The notes: generated by a model from the letters alone, not told the origin. Shown: positions 18,113 through 28,006, numbered from the stretch's first letter. The stretch: 64,000 bases of DNA from Modicisalibacter sp033446685 (GCF_033446685.1 NZ_JAWQLY010000004.1:1-64000); one strand, 5' to 3'. A program made the numbers and translations.

Positions 18113-19054
18113 ATGGCTAAAACATCTTCCAAGGTGATCGTCACCTGCGCGGTTACCGGATCGGTACACACACCCTCGATGTCGGATTATCTCCCATTGA
18201 CGCCGGACGATATCGTTACCAACGCCATCGACGCCGCCCATGCCGGTGCTGCGATCCTGCACCTGCATGCCCGCGACCCGAAGGATGGACGCCCCACGGC
18301 CGAACCGGCGATTTTCGATCAGATCGTGCCGCGTATACGTGAACAGACCGATGCGGTCATCAATATCACTACCGGCGGAAGCACCCGCATGACGCTTGAA
18401 GAGCGCTTGGCTTACCCACTGCAACTTCAACCTGAAATGTGCTCGCTGAACATGGGGTCGATGAACTTCTCGATCCACCCGGCCGCGCGCCGCATCAAGA
18501 ACTGGAAATACGAATGGGAGAAGCCCTACATCGAAGGCATGGAAGACCTGATCTTTCGCAACACGTTCAAGGACATCAAGCATATCCTCAAGGTATTGGG
18601 CGAGGATTGCGGCACCCGCTTCGAGTTCGAATGCTACGACCTGGGTCATCTCTACAATCTTGCTCACTTCGTTGACGAGGGCTTGGTGAAGCCGCCTTTT
18701 CTCGTTCAGACGATCTTCGGCATCCTGGGAGGAATGGGCCCTGACCCAGAAAATCTATCGATCATGCGTACCACGGCGGACCGCCTGTTCGGACGGGAAA
18801 ACTATCGCTTTTCGGTGCTCGGCGCGGGGCGACATCAGATGCCATTGCTGACCATGGGTGCGATCATGGGCGGCAATGTGCGTGTCGGACTTGAAGATAG
18901 CGTCTATCTCGGCCGCGGCGAGATGGCCAAATCCTGCGCCGAGCAAGTGCAGAAAATCGGGCGGATTCTGGACGAGCTTTCATTCGACATTGCCACGCCC
19001 GATGACGCCCGCAAGATGCTCAAGCTAAAAGGCAGTGCCGCCGTTGTTGGCTGA
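18113..19054 (+). CDS. Beta-keto acid cleavage enzyme (BKACE, DUF849)
   Basis: This 313-aa TIM-barrel enzyme belongs to the BKACE family. Members condense a beta-keto acid with acetyl-CoA and release acetoacetate and a new CoA thioester (the 3-keto-5-aminohexanoate cleavage enzyme is the type case). The Zn ligands HLHARDP near residue 46 are present, and the GAGRHQMPL and EDSVYLGRG segments carry the conserved Arg and Glu. It is the last gene of the operon, 19 bp after the dehydrogenase, with AAGGAG upstream. The pairing with a dehydrogenase resembles the carnitine dehydrogenase/BKACE arrangement. The substrate is unknown. Confidence 0.88.
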   Translation: MAKTSSKVIVTCAVTGSVHTPSMSDYLPLTPDDIVTNAIDAAHAGAAILHLHARDPKDGRPTAEPAIFDQIVPRIREQTDAVINITTGGSTRMTLEERLAYPLQLQPEMCSLNMGSMNFSIHPAARRIKNWKYEWEKPYIEGMEDLIFRNTFKDIKHILKVLGEDCGTRFEFECYDLGHLYNLAHFVDEGLVKPPFLVQTIFGILGGMGPDPENLSIMRTTADRLFGRENYRFSVLGAGRHQMPLLTMGAIMGGNVRVGLEDSVYLGRGEMAKSCAEQVQKIGRILDELSFDIATPDDARKMLKLKGSAAVVG

Positions 19055-19088
19055 CCGTTGTTGGCCGAGTAGTCATGCTGCTCTTTTC

Positions 19089-22000
19089 TTATCCACTCAC
19101 CAGCCTTGCCCGACTCGTACCGTTCCCCAGGGGCTCCACCAGGATCCGCACCGGAATGCGTTCATGCATCTCCTGAACATGAGAGATCACGCCCACCTTG
19201 CGGCCCTGGGCCTGCAGGCCGTCGAGCGCCTCCATGGCCAGCGCCAGCGAATGCGGGTCGAGGCTGCCGAAGCCCTCGTCGATGAATAGCGTCTCGATCC
19301 TCAGCTTGCCCGAAGCCATCGACGCCAGACCCAGCGCCAGGGCCAGCGAGACCAGGAAGGTTTCGCCGCCGGATAGCGAATGCACCGAGCGCTGTTCGTC
19401 GCCCATCTCGGTATCCACGACCAGCAGGCCCAGTGGACTGCCGCCGCGGGCCAGCCGGTAGCGCCGGGTGAGGCCGGTGAGGTGCTGGTTGGCGTGAGCG
19501 AGCAACTGCTCGAGGTTGTAGGCCTGGGCGATACGCCGGAATGCCTTGCCGTCGGCGGAGCCGATCAGCTCGCTGATGCGTCCCCAGCGACGGTGTTCGT
19601 CCCGCGCCGTCGTTAGCGTTGCTTGTAGTTCCTGCTGCCGGGCCCGGCGGCGGTCGTCGTCGTGCAGCGCGGCCATCGCCCGGTCGCGCTGCTGCTGGGC
19701 GGCTTCGCAGGCGGGCACCAGCGCCTCGCGGGCTTGGCCGGCCTGCTCGCGGCGCCGGTCGAGGCGGGCATGGTCGTTTTCGGGAACCGCTCGATCGATC
19801 TCGTCGAGTCCCTGGCAACGATGGTCGAGCAGCCCGCTGCGGCGCTCGCCGGCGCGAACCCGGCAGGCTTCCCGCGCCTTATGAGCGTTCTCGACGCGTT
19901 CGCGCAAGGCGCGTTGCGAAGCGTCGTCCATCGCCAGCAGTTCGTTCAGCGTAGCGTCGTCGAACTCAGGATTGGCGGCCTGCCAGGCGGAAAGCTCGGC
20001 GGTCATCGCACGCTGCGCCTCACGGGTCTGCTCGACACGTAGCATCAGGTCGTGCTGTTGCTGGGCCAGGCGCTGACTCTCCAGGCGGGCGGCGTCGCGC
20101 GCTTCGCGGGCCTGGTCGGCATGCTGCTGGGCTTCGTTGCAGGCCTGGTCCAGCGCCTGGCGCCAGGCCTCGATACTGGCGTGGACGCCGAGCCGCGCGG
20201 CGATGTCGCGCTCGAGATCGGCACGCTGCGCGCGCCGGGGCGGCCGGGCGCGGTCGATCTCGCCCAGCCGGCTGTCGAGCGGTTCGAGCTGGCTCTGCTG
20301 CCGGCCGATCGCCAGATCGTGCCGGTTGAGCGCTTCGCGCAGCGGTTGCTGGCGGCGCCGATCGTCATCGATGCGGGTCAGTTCGCCGGCGAGTGCGTCG
20401 CGTTGCCGCCGGCTGTCGGCTAGCTGTTCGTCCAGCCATGGCGTGCCGCGGCCGGCATCCCGCTCAACCTCAGCCAGATATTCGGCGGCCAGCGGCAGGG
20501 CGTCGAGCGCCCGGCGCGCGCCGTCGCACGACTCGCTCAACTCCGCCAGGCGCCGCTGGCGTTGCTGGCATTGCGCGCGCAGCGCCTGATAGTCGGCACT
20601 CAGTCGTTGATGCTCGTCACGGGCCGTGGCGAGCGCCCGGTCGACCTCGGCCAGTTGACGATCCTCCTCGGCGACGCTCGCCGCCAGGGCGGCCTGGTCT
20701 GGCGAGGGCGACGGGGCGTGCCGGTAGGGATGCTCGCGGCTGCCGCAGACCGGGCAGGGGTGCTCGGCTTCGAGCTGGGCGCGTAGCGCCTCGACCCGCT
20801 CGCTGCGCGCCGCGCGCAGGCGCTGGATGCTGGCGTGGCAGCGCTCGGCGTCCTGCTGGCAGGCGTCGAGCCGGCTGCGGGCCTGTCTGCCGTCGCCGAG
20901 CAGGCGCTTTTGCTGGGCCAGGTCGAGGCGCTGTTGCTCGTCGAGTGCGCGTTGTTCGCAATCGAGCGCCTGCCAGCGTTGAGCGGCATGACGCAATGCG
21001 TCGAGCTCGGCGTGGCGCTGGCGCATCTCGTCGTGGCGGGCCTGCAGCGCCAGGCGGGCCTGCTCCGGGTCGCCGCCGAGACGCTGCTCGAGAGCGGCGA
21101 GCTCATCGGCCTTTAGCTGGCGCTGGCGGCGCTGATCGTCCAGCTCGCGGTTCAGCGTGGCGCGGCGCTCGCCGAGGCGGCGATGCTCGTCGTCGAGTTC
21201 GTCGAGCTCGCGAGTCAGGTAATCGAGCCGTTGACGGCTTTCGCTGGCGGCCTGCAGGGCGGGTTGGGCATCGCGCTGGGCCTGCCGGGCCGCGGCCAGG
21301 GAACTGTCGGCGGCCTGGAAGGCGGTGTCCTGCTCGGCCTGCCGGGTATCGCTGGCCTGACGCTTTGCCTGGATCTCGGCGAGCTGGGCCCCGAGCCCAT
21401 CGGCCTGGCGAGCCAGCCGGTCGCGTTCGTGAAAGTCGTGGCGCTTCGCGGCCAGGGTCTCGAGCCGTTCGAGCGTCCGGCGCGCCACGCCGAGTGCGCG
21501 CCACTCCTGCTCGCTGTCAGCGCTTTCGCGCTCGGCCTGCTGCCAGGCTTCCCGCAGGCCGAGCTCCCGGTCGAGCCAGGCCTGTTCGGCGTGCAGCGCC
21601 TTCTCGCGTTGCTGGATCACCTGCCAGTCGCGGTCGGCATCGCGTGCCTTCTCTTCCAGCGCGGCACGCTCGGCGGTTTCGGCCGGTGGCTCGCCGTCGA
21701 GACGCGCTTCGACCTCGCGCACCCGTTCGGCGGCCTGCTTGGCACGCTGGTAGGCGGCGATCGAGATGCGCGAATAGATGCCGGTGTCGGTGAGCCGTTC
21801 GAGCAGCTCGCTGCGGGCGTTGTCGTCGGCCTTGAGAAAGGCGCTGAACTCGCTCTGGGCGAGCAGCACGGCACGCGTGAACTGGTCGAAGTTGAGCCCC
21901 AGGCGTTGCGGCAGAAGGCGCTCGAAATCGCGTTTCTGGCTGGCCAGCACGCGCCCGCCGGGCAGCTCGATGAGCGCCTGCTCGACAGCCTGCAGGCGAC

Positions 22001-22370
22001 CGTCGGGGCGGTTGCGGGCGCGGCGTACCGACCAGCGTGCCCGGTAACGCTCGCCGTCGCGGCCGACGAAGTCGACCTCGGCGTAGCCGCTGGCGGTACC
22101 GCGTCGCAGCAGGGTGCGCGGGTCGGCGGTGGTCAGCCGTTCGTCGCCGACATCGGGGGCCTGCGAGTCCCGCGACGGCGCCTGGCGCAGCCGTGGCGTA
22201 TTACCGTAGAGCGCCAGGCACAGCGCATCGAGTAGGGTGCTCTTGCCGGCGCCGGTGGGCCCGGTAATGGCGAACAGGCCGCTGTCGGCGAGCGGCCCGG
22301 CGGCGAAATCGATGGCATGCTCGCCGGCCAGCGAGGCGAGGTTGTGAAGGCGAATGGCGAGAATCTTCAC
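19089..22370 (-). CDS. sbcC: Exonuclease subunit SbcC
   Basis: This 1093-aa SMC-like ATPase is the large subunit of the SbcCD nuclease that cleaves hairpins and DNA ends during repair and replication. It has Walker A GPTGAGKST near residue 37, two long coiled coils rich in Glu, Arg, Gln and Ala, the zinc hook CPVCGSREHPY near residue 535, and the C-terminal signature LSGGETFLVSLALALGLA with Walker B LFIDEGFGSLD. The GTG start overlaps the sbcD stop (GTGA), showing translational coupling; longer upstream frames only run antisense-like over sbcD. Confidence 0.95.
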   Translation of the reverse strand: MKILAIRLHNLASLAGEHAIDFAAGPLADSGLFAITGPTGAGKSTLLDALCLALYGNTPRLRQAPSRDSQAPDVGDERLTTADPRTLLRRGTASGYAEVDFVGRDGERYRARWSVRRARNRPDGRLQAVEQALIELPGGRVLASQKRDFERLLPQRLGLNFDQFTRAVLLAQSEFSAFLKADDNARSELLERLTDTGIYSRISIAAYQRAKQAAERVREVEARLDGEPPAETAERAALEEKARDADRDWQVIQQREKALHAEQAWLDRELGLREAWQQAERESADSEQEWRALGVARRTLERLETLAAKRHDFHERDRLARQADGLGAQLAEIQAKRQASDTRQAEQDTAFQAADSSLAAARQAQRDAQPALQAASESRQRLDYLTRELDELDDEHRRLGERRATLNRELDDQRRQRQLKADELAALEQRLGGDPEQARLALQARHDEMRQRHAELDALRHAAQRWQALDCEQRALDEQQRLDLAQQKRLLGDGRQARSRLDACQQDAERCHASIQRLRAARSERVEALRAQLEAEHPCPVCGSREHPYRHAPSPSPDQAALAASVAEEDRQLAEVDRALATARDEHQRLSADYQALRAQCQQRQRRLAELSESCDGARRALDALPLAAEYLAEVERDAGRGTPWLDEQLADSRRQRDALAGELTRIDDDRRRQQPLREALNRHDLAIGRQQSQLEPLDSRLGEIDRARPPRRAQRADLERDIAARLGVHASIEAWRQALDQACNEAQQHADQAREARDAARLESQRLAQQQHDLMLRVEQTREAQRAMTAELSAWQAANPEFDDATLNELLAMDDASQRALRERVENAHKAREACRVRAGERRSGLLDHRCQGLDEIDRAVPENDHARLDRRREQAGQAREALVPACEAAQQQRDRAMAALHDDDRRRARQQELQATLTTARDEHRRWGRISELIGSADGKAFRRIAQAYNLEQLLAHANQHLTGLTRRYRLARGGSPLGLLVVDTEMGDEQRSVHSLSGGETFLVSLALALGLASMASGKLRIETLFIDEGFGSLDPHSLALAMEALDGLQAQGRKVGVISHVQEMHERIPVRILVEPLGNGTSRARLVSG

Positions 22371-23620
22371 GCGTCGGCGTCCTCCGCCGGATCGGCATGG
22401 GCGAGCTCGGTGAGCAGGCTGGCGAAATCGCGCGTGACGTCGTCGTCCGGCGGGGCGCCGAACTGCTGCTCCCAGGCATGGGCGAACAGTGCCGTCGGTT
22501 CGGGGGTTTCCTGGGGCGCGGCGTCGAGAGCGGTGACGTTGCGGCTGCCGGCGTACAGCGACTGGATGCGGATCAGGCGCACCGTTTTGTCGGTCAGCGC
22601 CTGCTCGATGCTGGCCCGCAGGTCGACCCGCGGGGCGTCGAGCTCGACCCGCACCTCGAGCCATGGCCAGCGTTCGCGCGGGGCCTCGGGGTCGCTATCG
22701 AGCGCCTCGAGTTCAGCCAATACCGCATCGAGCGATGCCGGTCCGACCCGCAGCAAAGCCACCGCGCGCGGTACGCGGATCGCCTCGCAGCCGGCCAGCG
22801 CTTCGCCGTCGAGGGTCACTTCGACGACCTGGTGAGGGTAGTCGACTTCGGAGAAGTCCATCGGCAGCGGCGAGCCGCTGTAGCGGATACGCGCCTCGCC
22901 GACCTGCTGCGGGCGATGCAGGTGGCCGAGGGCAACATAGGCCAGCGAGGCGGGGAACAGTGTACTGGGCAGCGATTCCTCGCCGCCGATGACGATCGGC
23001 CGCTCGCTGTCGGCCGACACGCTGGCGCCCTGGATGTGCGCGTGACTCATGGCGACCAGCGCCTGGCCGGGACGCCGCCGCGCCTCGGCGCACTCGATCA
23101 GCTCGCGATGGACGCGTTCGACGCCGCTGACGTAATCGTCGCCGTGGGTGCCGCCGGTGACTTCGGCGGGGCGCAGGAAGGGCAGCGCCAGGCACCATGC
23201 CGCGACCTGGCCATCGGCGGTCTCTAGCGGTATCAGCAGCCGCTCGGCATCGAGGCGGGCAGTCTCGCCCTGGTCGTCGTCGAGCCAGATCACGCGACCC
23301 AGCGCATGGGTGCGCAGACGCTCCAGCAGCGGCCCGGGCAGCTCGATGCGCGCGCCGCTGTCGTGATTGCCGGCGATCAGCACGATGGTCAGTCGTGGCA
23401 GCCGTTGGTGAGCGCTGACGATGAAGTCGTAGAGCTGCTGCTGGGCCCGCAGCGAGGGATTGACCACATCGAAGATGTCGCCGGCGATCAGCAGGGCGTC
23501 GCTGTGGCGCTGCGCGAGGGTCTCGAGCAGCCAGTCGAGGAACGCCCGGTGTTCGACGTGGCGTTCCTGGCCGTGGAAGGTCTGGCCCAGGTGCCAGTCG
23601 GCGGTGTGCAGCAGTTTCAC
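22367..23620 (-). CDS. sbcD: Exonuclease subunit SbcD
   Basis: This 417-aa metallophosphoesterase is the Mre11-type nuclease partner of SbcC. The phosphoesterase motifs are HTADWHLGQ at the N-terminus, AGDIFDVVNPS, IAGNHDSGAR, and later MSHAHIQG and LGHLHRPQ. A GTG start with GGAG 6 bp upstream gives the usual N-terminus. It overlaps sbcC by 4 bp in the standard sbcDC order. Confidence 0.95.
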   Translation of the reverse strand: MKLLHTADWHLGQTFHGQERHVEHRAFLDWLLETLAQRHSDALLIAGDIFDVVNPSLRAQQQLYDFIVSAHQRLPRLTIVLIAGNHDSGARIELPGPLLERLRTHALGRVIWLDDDQGETARLDAERLLIPLETADGQVAAWCLALPFLRPAEVTGGTHGDDYVSGVERVHRELIECAEARRRPGQALVAMSHAHIQGASVSADSERPIVIGGEESLPSTLFPASLAYVALGHLHRPQQVGEARIRYSGSPLPMDFSEVDYPHQVVEVTLDGEALAGCEAIRVPRAVALLRVGPASLDAVLAELEALDSDPEAPRERWPWLEVRVELDAPRVDLRASIEQALTDKTVRLIRIQSLYAGSRNVTALDAAPQETPEPTALFAHAWEQQFGAPPDDDVTRDFASLLTELAHADPAEDADA

Positions 23621-24038
23621 GATGAGCTCCTGAGCCAGCCGGTAAAAAAGTGCGCCCAGTGTAGCGCCTCGGCGGGGCGGTTCCATCCCCGTGACCAGGC
23701 GCCCCGAGGCGATTTGTGCAGTGCATCTTAGACGGATGGATAGCTTGTCAGAACGAGCGCCAGCGGCTTGACTGGAGCTGACCGCGCCGCTCGCAGGCGC
23801 AATACTTTAGCGACACAAGAACCACAGCGACACAACAACAACTGAGCAACAAGAATACTTGGAGCAACGCCAGCTTCTTAATCGTCACCGCTGCGCATTC
23901 ATGGCCGGAGCCACAAACACAATAACGCCCGGCATGAAACGTTCGCAGCCGGTGCCCTTAACGCGCACCCCATCGCTTCGGTCTCACGAAGCCTGACTGC
24001 TAGGCTAGGAGCAAGGACGACAAAAGGACCTTGCCGCT
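23621..24038. other. Intergenic region without a recognised gene
   Basis: 418 bp between divergent sbcD and nfi. A short stretch near 23810-23860 repeats CAACA/GACACAA units and is poor in G+C. No convincing reading frame, terminator or RNA was recognised; it presumably carries both promoters. Confidence 0.5.
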
Positions 24039-24806
24039 ATGCCTGATACTTCACTTCAACCCTCCCCGCGCGAACCGCTTCACGACTGGTCGCTGACGCC
24101 CGAGCAGGCGATCGCCCTGCAGCGCCAACTCGCCCCGCGGGTCGAGCGTCGTGATCGCCTCGACACGGTCGAGTGGATCGCCGGGATGGATATCGGCTTC
24201 GAGGACGAGGGCGCCACCACCCGTGCCGCCGTGGTGCTGTTGCACTGGCCGGACCTGACTCCCGTCGACGAGATCGTCCACCGCGAGCCGACCCGCATGC
24301 CCTACATCCCCGGGCTGTTATCGTTTCGCGAGATCCCCGCGGCGCTGAGCGCCTTCGAGCGCCTGTCGCGGCGCCCCGACCTGGTGATGGTCGACGGCCA
24401 GGGTATCGCCCATCCGCGGCGTCTGGGCATCGCCGCGCATCTCGGCCTGTGGCTCGACCTGCCGACCCTCGGGGTGGCCAAGAAACGCCTGTGCGGGCGC
24501 CACGGCGAAGTGCCCGCGGCCAAGGGCGAATGGACCGCGCTGAGCGACAAGCGACGCGACGAGGACCCGGCCGACGCGCCGGTCGACGCCAGCGGCCGGG
24601 TGATCATCGGCGCCATGTTGCGCTCGCGGGAGAACGTCAAGCCGGTGATCGTCTCGCCGGGCCACCGCCTGAGCCTTGCCACCGCGCTGGACTGGACGAT
24701 CGCCTGCCTGGGCCGCACCAAGCTGCCGGAACCGACGCGACTGGCGGATCGCATCGCCTCGCGGCGCGGCAGTCGCTTCGTCGAGCCCAACGGTTCGTTG
24801 TTTTGA
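24039..24806 (+). CDS. nfi: Endonuclease V (deoxyinosine 3' endonuclease)
   Basis: This 255-aa repair enzyme nicks DNA near deoxyinosine and other deaminated bases. Family motifs include GMDIGFED with the catalytic Asp near residue 49, the wedge MPYIPGLLSFREIPA with the catalytic Glu, and MVDGQGIAHPRRLGIAAHLG with the third Asp. The conserved late segment SPGHRLSLATALD is also present. Length is slightly above E. coli Nfi (223 aa) because of an N-terminal extension. AAGGA lies 10 bp upstream of the ATG. Confidence 0.93.
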   Translation: MPDTSLQPSPREPLHDWSLTPEQAIALQRQLAPRVERRDRLDTVEWIAGMDIGFEDEGATTRAAVVLLHWPDLTPVDEIVHREPTRMPYIPGLLSFREIPAALSAFERLSRRPDLVMVDGQGIAHPRRLGIAAHLGLWLDLPTLGVAKKRLCGRHGEVPAAKGEWTALSDKRRDEDPADAPVDASGRVIIGAMLRSRENVKPVIVSPGHRLSLATALDWTIACLGRTKLPEPTRLADRIASRRGSRFVEPNGSLF

Positions 24807-24912
24807 GAACCTGGCGGGACAGCGTCGGTTCGTGCCTCGATCGGTTACACTGCGACCTGATTGCTGAACGGGGCGTACTCCGCGTCCCGATGTTCTACCG
24901 CCGGGGGCTGGC

Positions 24913-25479
24913 ATGTCCGCTTATCCAACCGAAACAGCCATGATCGCCGCGACCCGCAACTGGGTGTCGCGCTTCGTCGTCGGCCACGATGTATGTCCGT
25001 TTGCCGCCCGCGAGCTGCGCCGCGACAGCATTCGCTATCAGGTATTGGCGGCCGACGACTTCGAGACGGCGTTGCTGACGCTGATCGAGGCCTGCCGCGC
25101 GCTCGACGCCTCGCCGGCCATCGAGACCACGCTGCTGATACTGCCCCGCGGCGTCGATGAGTTCGAGGATTATCTGGACCTGCTGGATCTCGCCGAGGCG
25201 TTGCTCGAGGCCGAGGGCTACAGTGGCGTCTATCAACTGGCGAGTTTTCATCCCGACTACTGTTTCGACGGTGCCGAGCCCGACGACCCGGCCAATGCCA
25301 CCAACCGCTCGCCGTGGCCGATGCTGCACCTGCTGCGCGAGGCCAGCGTGAGTCGTGCGCTGGACAACTATCCCGACCCGCAGGCCATCCCCGAGCGCAA
25401 CGTCGCACTGATGCGGCGCCTGGGCAATGCCCGGCTGGATGCCGAACGGGCCGCCTGTCAGTCGGTGGGCGAGGCCTGA
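24913..25479 (+). CDS. DUF1415 family protein
   Basis: This 188-aa soluble protein matches the DUF1415 family, widespread in proteobacteria and without known function. Conserved features are a GHDVCPFA segment near residue 25, the acidic LILPRGVDEFEDYLDLLDLAE stretch, YQLASFHPDYCFDG and NRSPWPMLHLLREASV. The invariant Cys and His residues hint at metal binding or catalysis, but this is a guess. It follows nfi by 106 bp in the same direction and may be cotranscribed. Confidence 0.85.
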   Translation: MSAYPTETAMIAATRNWVSRFVVGHDVCPFAARELRRDSIRYQVLAADDFETALLTLIEACRALDASPAIETTLLILPRGVDEFEDYLDLLDLAEALLEAEGYSGVYQLASFHPDYCFDGAEPDDPANATNRSPWPMLHLLREASVSRALDNYPDPQAIPERNVALMRRLGNARLDAERAACQSVGEA

Positions 25480-25686
25480 TTGGTTTCGGTCGTCGCTTTC
25501 AGGATTTCCCCTTGAAAGCACACGCCCGGGTGGCCATGTAACGAGGTGACGCTCAGGGTACGGCGCAGTGCGTCGCCCGTGACGGCTGCCGATCGACTAC
25601 AGTGAGATGGGCGCAAGCCATCAGACGGCAAGAACGCTTGAGCGAGGCACGGCAATGCCTGCCATCGGCCAACCAAAGGAGACGAC

Positions 25687-26118
25687 ATGAGCATTCAGAA
25701 GAAAGGATCCGCGCAGTGGCAAGGGAGCCTGAAGAAGGGCAAGGGCAGCGTTTCCAGCGAGAGTGGCGCGCTCAAGGATCTTCCCTACGGCTTCAACACG
25801 CGCTTCGAGGGCCAGCCGGGCACCAATCCCGAGGAGTTGATCGGCGCGGCCCATGCCAGTTGCTACTCGATGGCGCTGTCGATGATCCTCGGCGAGGAAA
25901 ACCTCGAGGCCGAGAGCATCAAGACCCAGGCCACCGTGACCCTTGAGCAGGATGACAGCGGCTTCACCATCTCGGCGATCCATCTTGATACCGTCGCCAG
26001 GATTCCCGGCGCCGACCAGTCGACCTTCGAGACCGCGGCCAACAAGGCCAAGGAAGGTTGCCCGGTGTCCAAGCTGTTCAAGGCCAACATTACCCTGGAC
26101 GCCAAGCTCGAGAATTGA
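25687..26118 (+). CDS. OsmC-family peroxiredoxin
   Basis: This 143-aa protein resembles OsmC, an osmotically induced thiol peroxidase that reduces organic hydroperoxides. The two redox Cys residues are in AAHASCYSMALS near residue 58 and in KEGCPVSKLF near residue 125. The N-terminal KGSAQWQGSLKKGKGSVSSE strand is typical of OsmC and distinguishes it from Ohr. AAGGAG lies 6 bp upstream of the ATG. Confidence 0.92.
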   Translation: MSIQKKGSAQWQGSLKKGKGSVSSESGALKDLPYGFNTRFEGQPGTNPEELIGAAHASCYSMALSMILGEENLEAESIKTQATVTLEQDDSGFTISAIHLDTVARIPGADQSTFETAANKAKEGCPVSKLFKANITLDAKLEN

Positions 26119-26178
26119 GACCAGCGGTCGGGCGATGCACGAATGCCTCATCGCTCGATCCGAAGCAACATGGGGATA

Positions 26179-26208
26179 GACGAAGCCGGCCCTCGGGCCG
26201 GCTTCGTC
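26179..26208. terminator. Hairpin between convergent osmC and GMC oxidoreductase genes
   Basis: A long G+C-rich inverted repeat (GACGAAGCCGGC / GCCGGCTTCGTC) lies in the 111-bp gap between convergent genes. It lacks a T run, so Rho-independent termination in either direction is likely only weak or assisted. Confidence 0.55.
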
Positions 26209-26229
26209 GCGCCTGGACCCCGGCGTGCA

Positions 26230-27900
26230 CTAGGCCTGCGATACGGCGGGCTCGGGCGTGCTGTGACGAATGGCGCGCCACTCGCGCTCCTCGAGGATCA
26301 TCGCCGCGGCCTTCTCGGCGATCATCAGGGTCGGCGAGCAGGTGTTGCCGGAGGTGATGGTGGGCATGATCGAGGCGTCGACCACGCGCAATGACTCGAC
26401 ACCCTGCACGCGCAGGCGATCGTCGACCACCGCCTGAGCGTCCCGTCCCATCCTGCACGTGCCCACCGGATGGAAGATGGTCGTGCCGATGTCGCCGGCG
26501 GCCCGGGCCAGTTCCTCGTCGCTCTGCCACTCGGGGCCGGGCTTGAGCTCCGCGGGGCGATAGCGGGCCAGTGCCGGCGCGGCGGCGATACGCCGGGTCA
26601 GGCGGATGGCATCGACGGCGACCCGGCGGTCGCTCTCTTCGCTCAGGTAGTTGGGCCGGATCGACGGCGCCTTTGCGCTGTCGCGCGAGCGAATGGCCAC
26701 GCTGCCGCGGCTCGCCGGGCGCAGGTGGCAGACCGAGGCGGTGAACGCCGGGAAGGGGTGCAACGGTTCGCCGAAGGCCGGCAGCGACAGCGGCTGGACG
26801 TGATATTCCAGGTTGGCGCTGGCCTGGTCCGGGTCGGAGCGCGCGAATACGCCGAGCTGGCTGGGCGCCATGGTCAGCGGGCCGCTGCGCGAGATCAGGT
26901 ATTGCCAGGCCATGCCCAGCTTGCCGTGCCACGAGCCGGCGATCTCGTTGAGCGTGGCGACGCCGTCGACGCGGAAGATCATGCGCAACTGCAGATGATC
27001 CTGCAGGTTGCCGCCGACACCGGGCGCGGCGTGGACGAGCGGGATGGCGAGCGACTCGAGCAGCTCGCGCGGGCCGACCCCCGAGCGCTGCAGGATCGCC
27101 GGCGAGCCGATCGCGCCGGCCGAGAGGATCACCTCGCGGGCGGCGAGCGACTGGTAAGCGCCGTCCAGATGCACTCGCACGCCGCAGGCGCGCGGCGGCG
27201 CGGCCTGCTCGTCGAACAGCACCCGGTCGACCTCGGCATCGGTGATCAGGGTGAAGTTGTCGCGCTTCTCGAGCCCGCGCAGGAATGCCTTCGAGGCGTT
27301 CCAGCGCACGCCGCGACGCTGGTTGACCTGAAAATAGCTCGAACCCTCGTTGTCGCCGCCATTGAAGTCCTCGATCGGCGGAATGTCGCACTCGGCGCAG
27401 GCCTCGCGGAAGGTCTCGAGAATTTCCCAGCGGTGGCGCTGTCGTTCGACCCGCCACTCGCCGCCCGCGCCGTGCATGTCGCTGGCGCCGGCGTAGTGAT
27501 CTTCGCTACGCCGAAAGAACGGCAACACGCTCTGCCAGTCCCAGCCGGCGTTGCCCAGCGCGGCCCAGTGATCGTAGTCGGCGGCCTGGCCGCGCATGTA
27601 GATCATGCCATTGATCGACGAACTGCCGCCGAGTACCCGGCCACGCGGATAGCCCAGGTCGCGGCCGTTGAGGCCGGCTTCGGCTTCGGTGCGATAGCAC
27701 CAGTCGGTGCGCGGATTGCCGATGCAGTGCAGGTAGCCCACCGGAATATGGATCCAGGGGTAGTTGTCGCGTCCGCCCGCCTCGATCAAGGTGACCCGGT
27801 GATGTGGATCCTCGGACAAGCGCTTGGCGAGCAGGCAACCGGCGGGGCCGGCGCCGACGATCAGGGTGTCGGTGGCCGGGTAGTTGCGGGCATGCGTCAT
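26230..27900 (-). CDS. GMC-family FAD oxidoreductase (choline dehydrogenase-like)
   Basis: This 556-aa flavoprotein has the FAD motif VGAGPAGCLLAKRL near residue 15 and GMC signatures 1 (GRVLGGSSSINGMIYMRG) and 2 (SAGAIGSPAILQRSG). The C-terminal active site has FHPVGTCRMG and SGNTCSPTLMIAEKAA. It oxidises a primary alcohol; BetA-like enzymes and alkanol or polyethylene glycol dehydrogenases share this layout. It stands alone, without betB or betI nearby, so a role in betaine synthesis is not supported. The second Met (27900) is used because AAGAG is then at normal distance; 27909 is the alternative. Confidence 0.87.
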   Translation of the reverse strand: MTHARNYPATDTLIVGAGPAGCLLAKRLSEDPHHRVTLIEAGGRDNYPWIHIPVGYLHCIGNPRTDWCYRTEAEAGLNGRDLGYPRGRVLGGSSSINGMIYMRGQAADYDHWAALGNAGWDWQSVLPFFRRSEDHYAGASDMHGAGGEWRVERQRHRWEILETFREACAECDIPPIEDFNGGDNEGSSYFQVNQRRGVRWNASKAFLRGLEKRDNFTLITDAEVDRVLFDEQAAPPRACGVRVHLDGAYQSLAAREVILSAGAIGSPAILQRSGVGPRELLESLAIPLVHAAPGVGGNLQDHLQLRMIFRVDGVATLNEIAGSWHGKLGMAWQYLISRSGPLTMAPSQLGVFARSDPDQASANLEYHVQPLSLPAFGEPLHPFPAFTASVCHLRPASRGSVAIRSRDSAKAPSIRPNYLSEESDRRVAVDAIRLTRRIAAAPALARYRPAELKPGPEWQSDEELARAAGDIGTTIFHPVGTCRMGRDAQAVVDDRLRVQGVESLRVVDASIMPTITSGNTCSPTLMIAEKAAAMILEEREWRAIRHSTPEPAVSQA

Positions 27901-28006
27901 GGACGGCATCTCTTGTCGTTATGGATGCTTCCAGACTAGGCGAGAGGCACCCTGCAACGAGAGCCGACGATAGTCGAAGGCCGGCGAAGCGGGCCCCGGC
28001 GCGGCG

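Noticed and set aside
19618..22267. Several plus-strand frames over sbcC, up to 466 aa
   Set aside because: They lie opposite the coiled-coil coding part of sbcC, are Arg/Ala-rich, and have no start signals or family features.
26230..27900. Choline dehydrogenase BetA as the identity of the GMC oxidoreductase
   Set aside because: No betB/betI/betT neighbours, and the GMC motifs are shared by many alcohol oxidoreductases; only the family call is safe.
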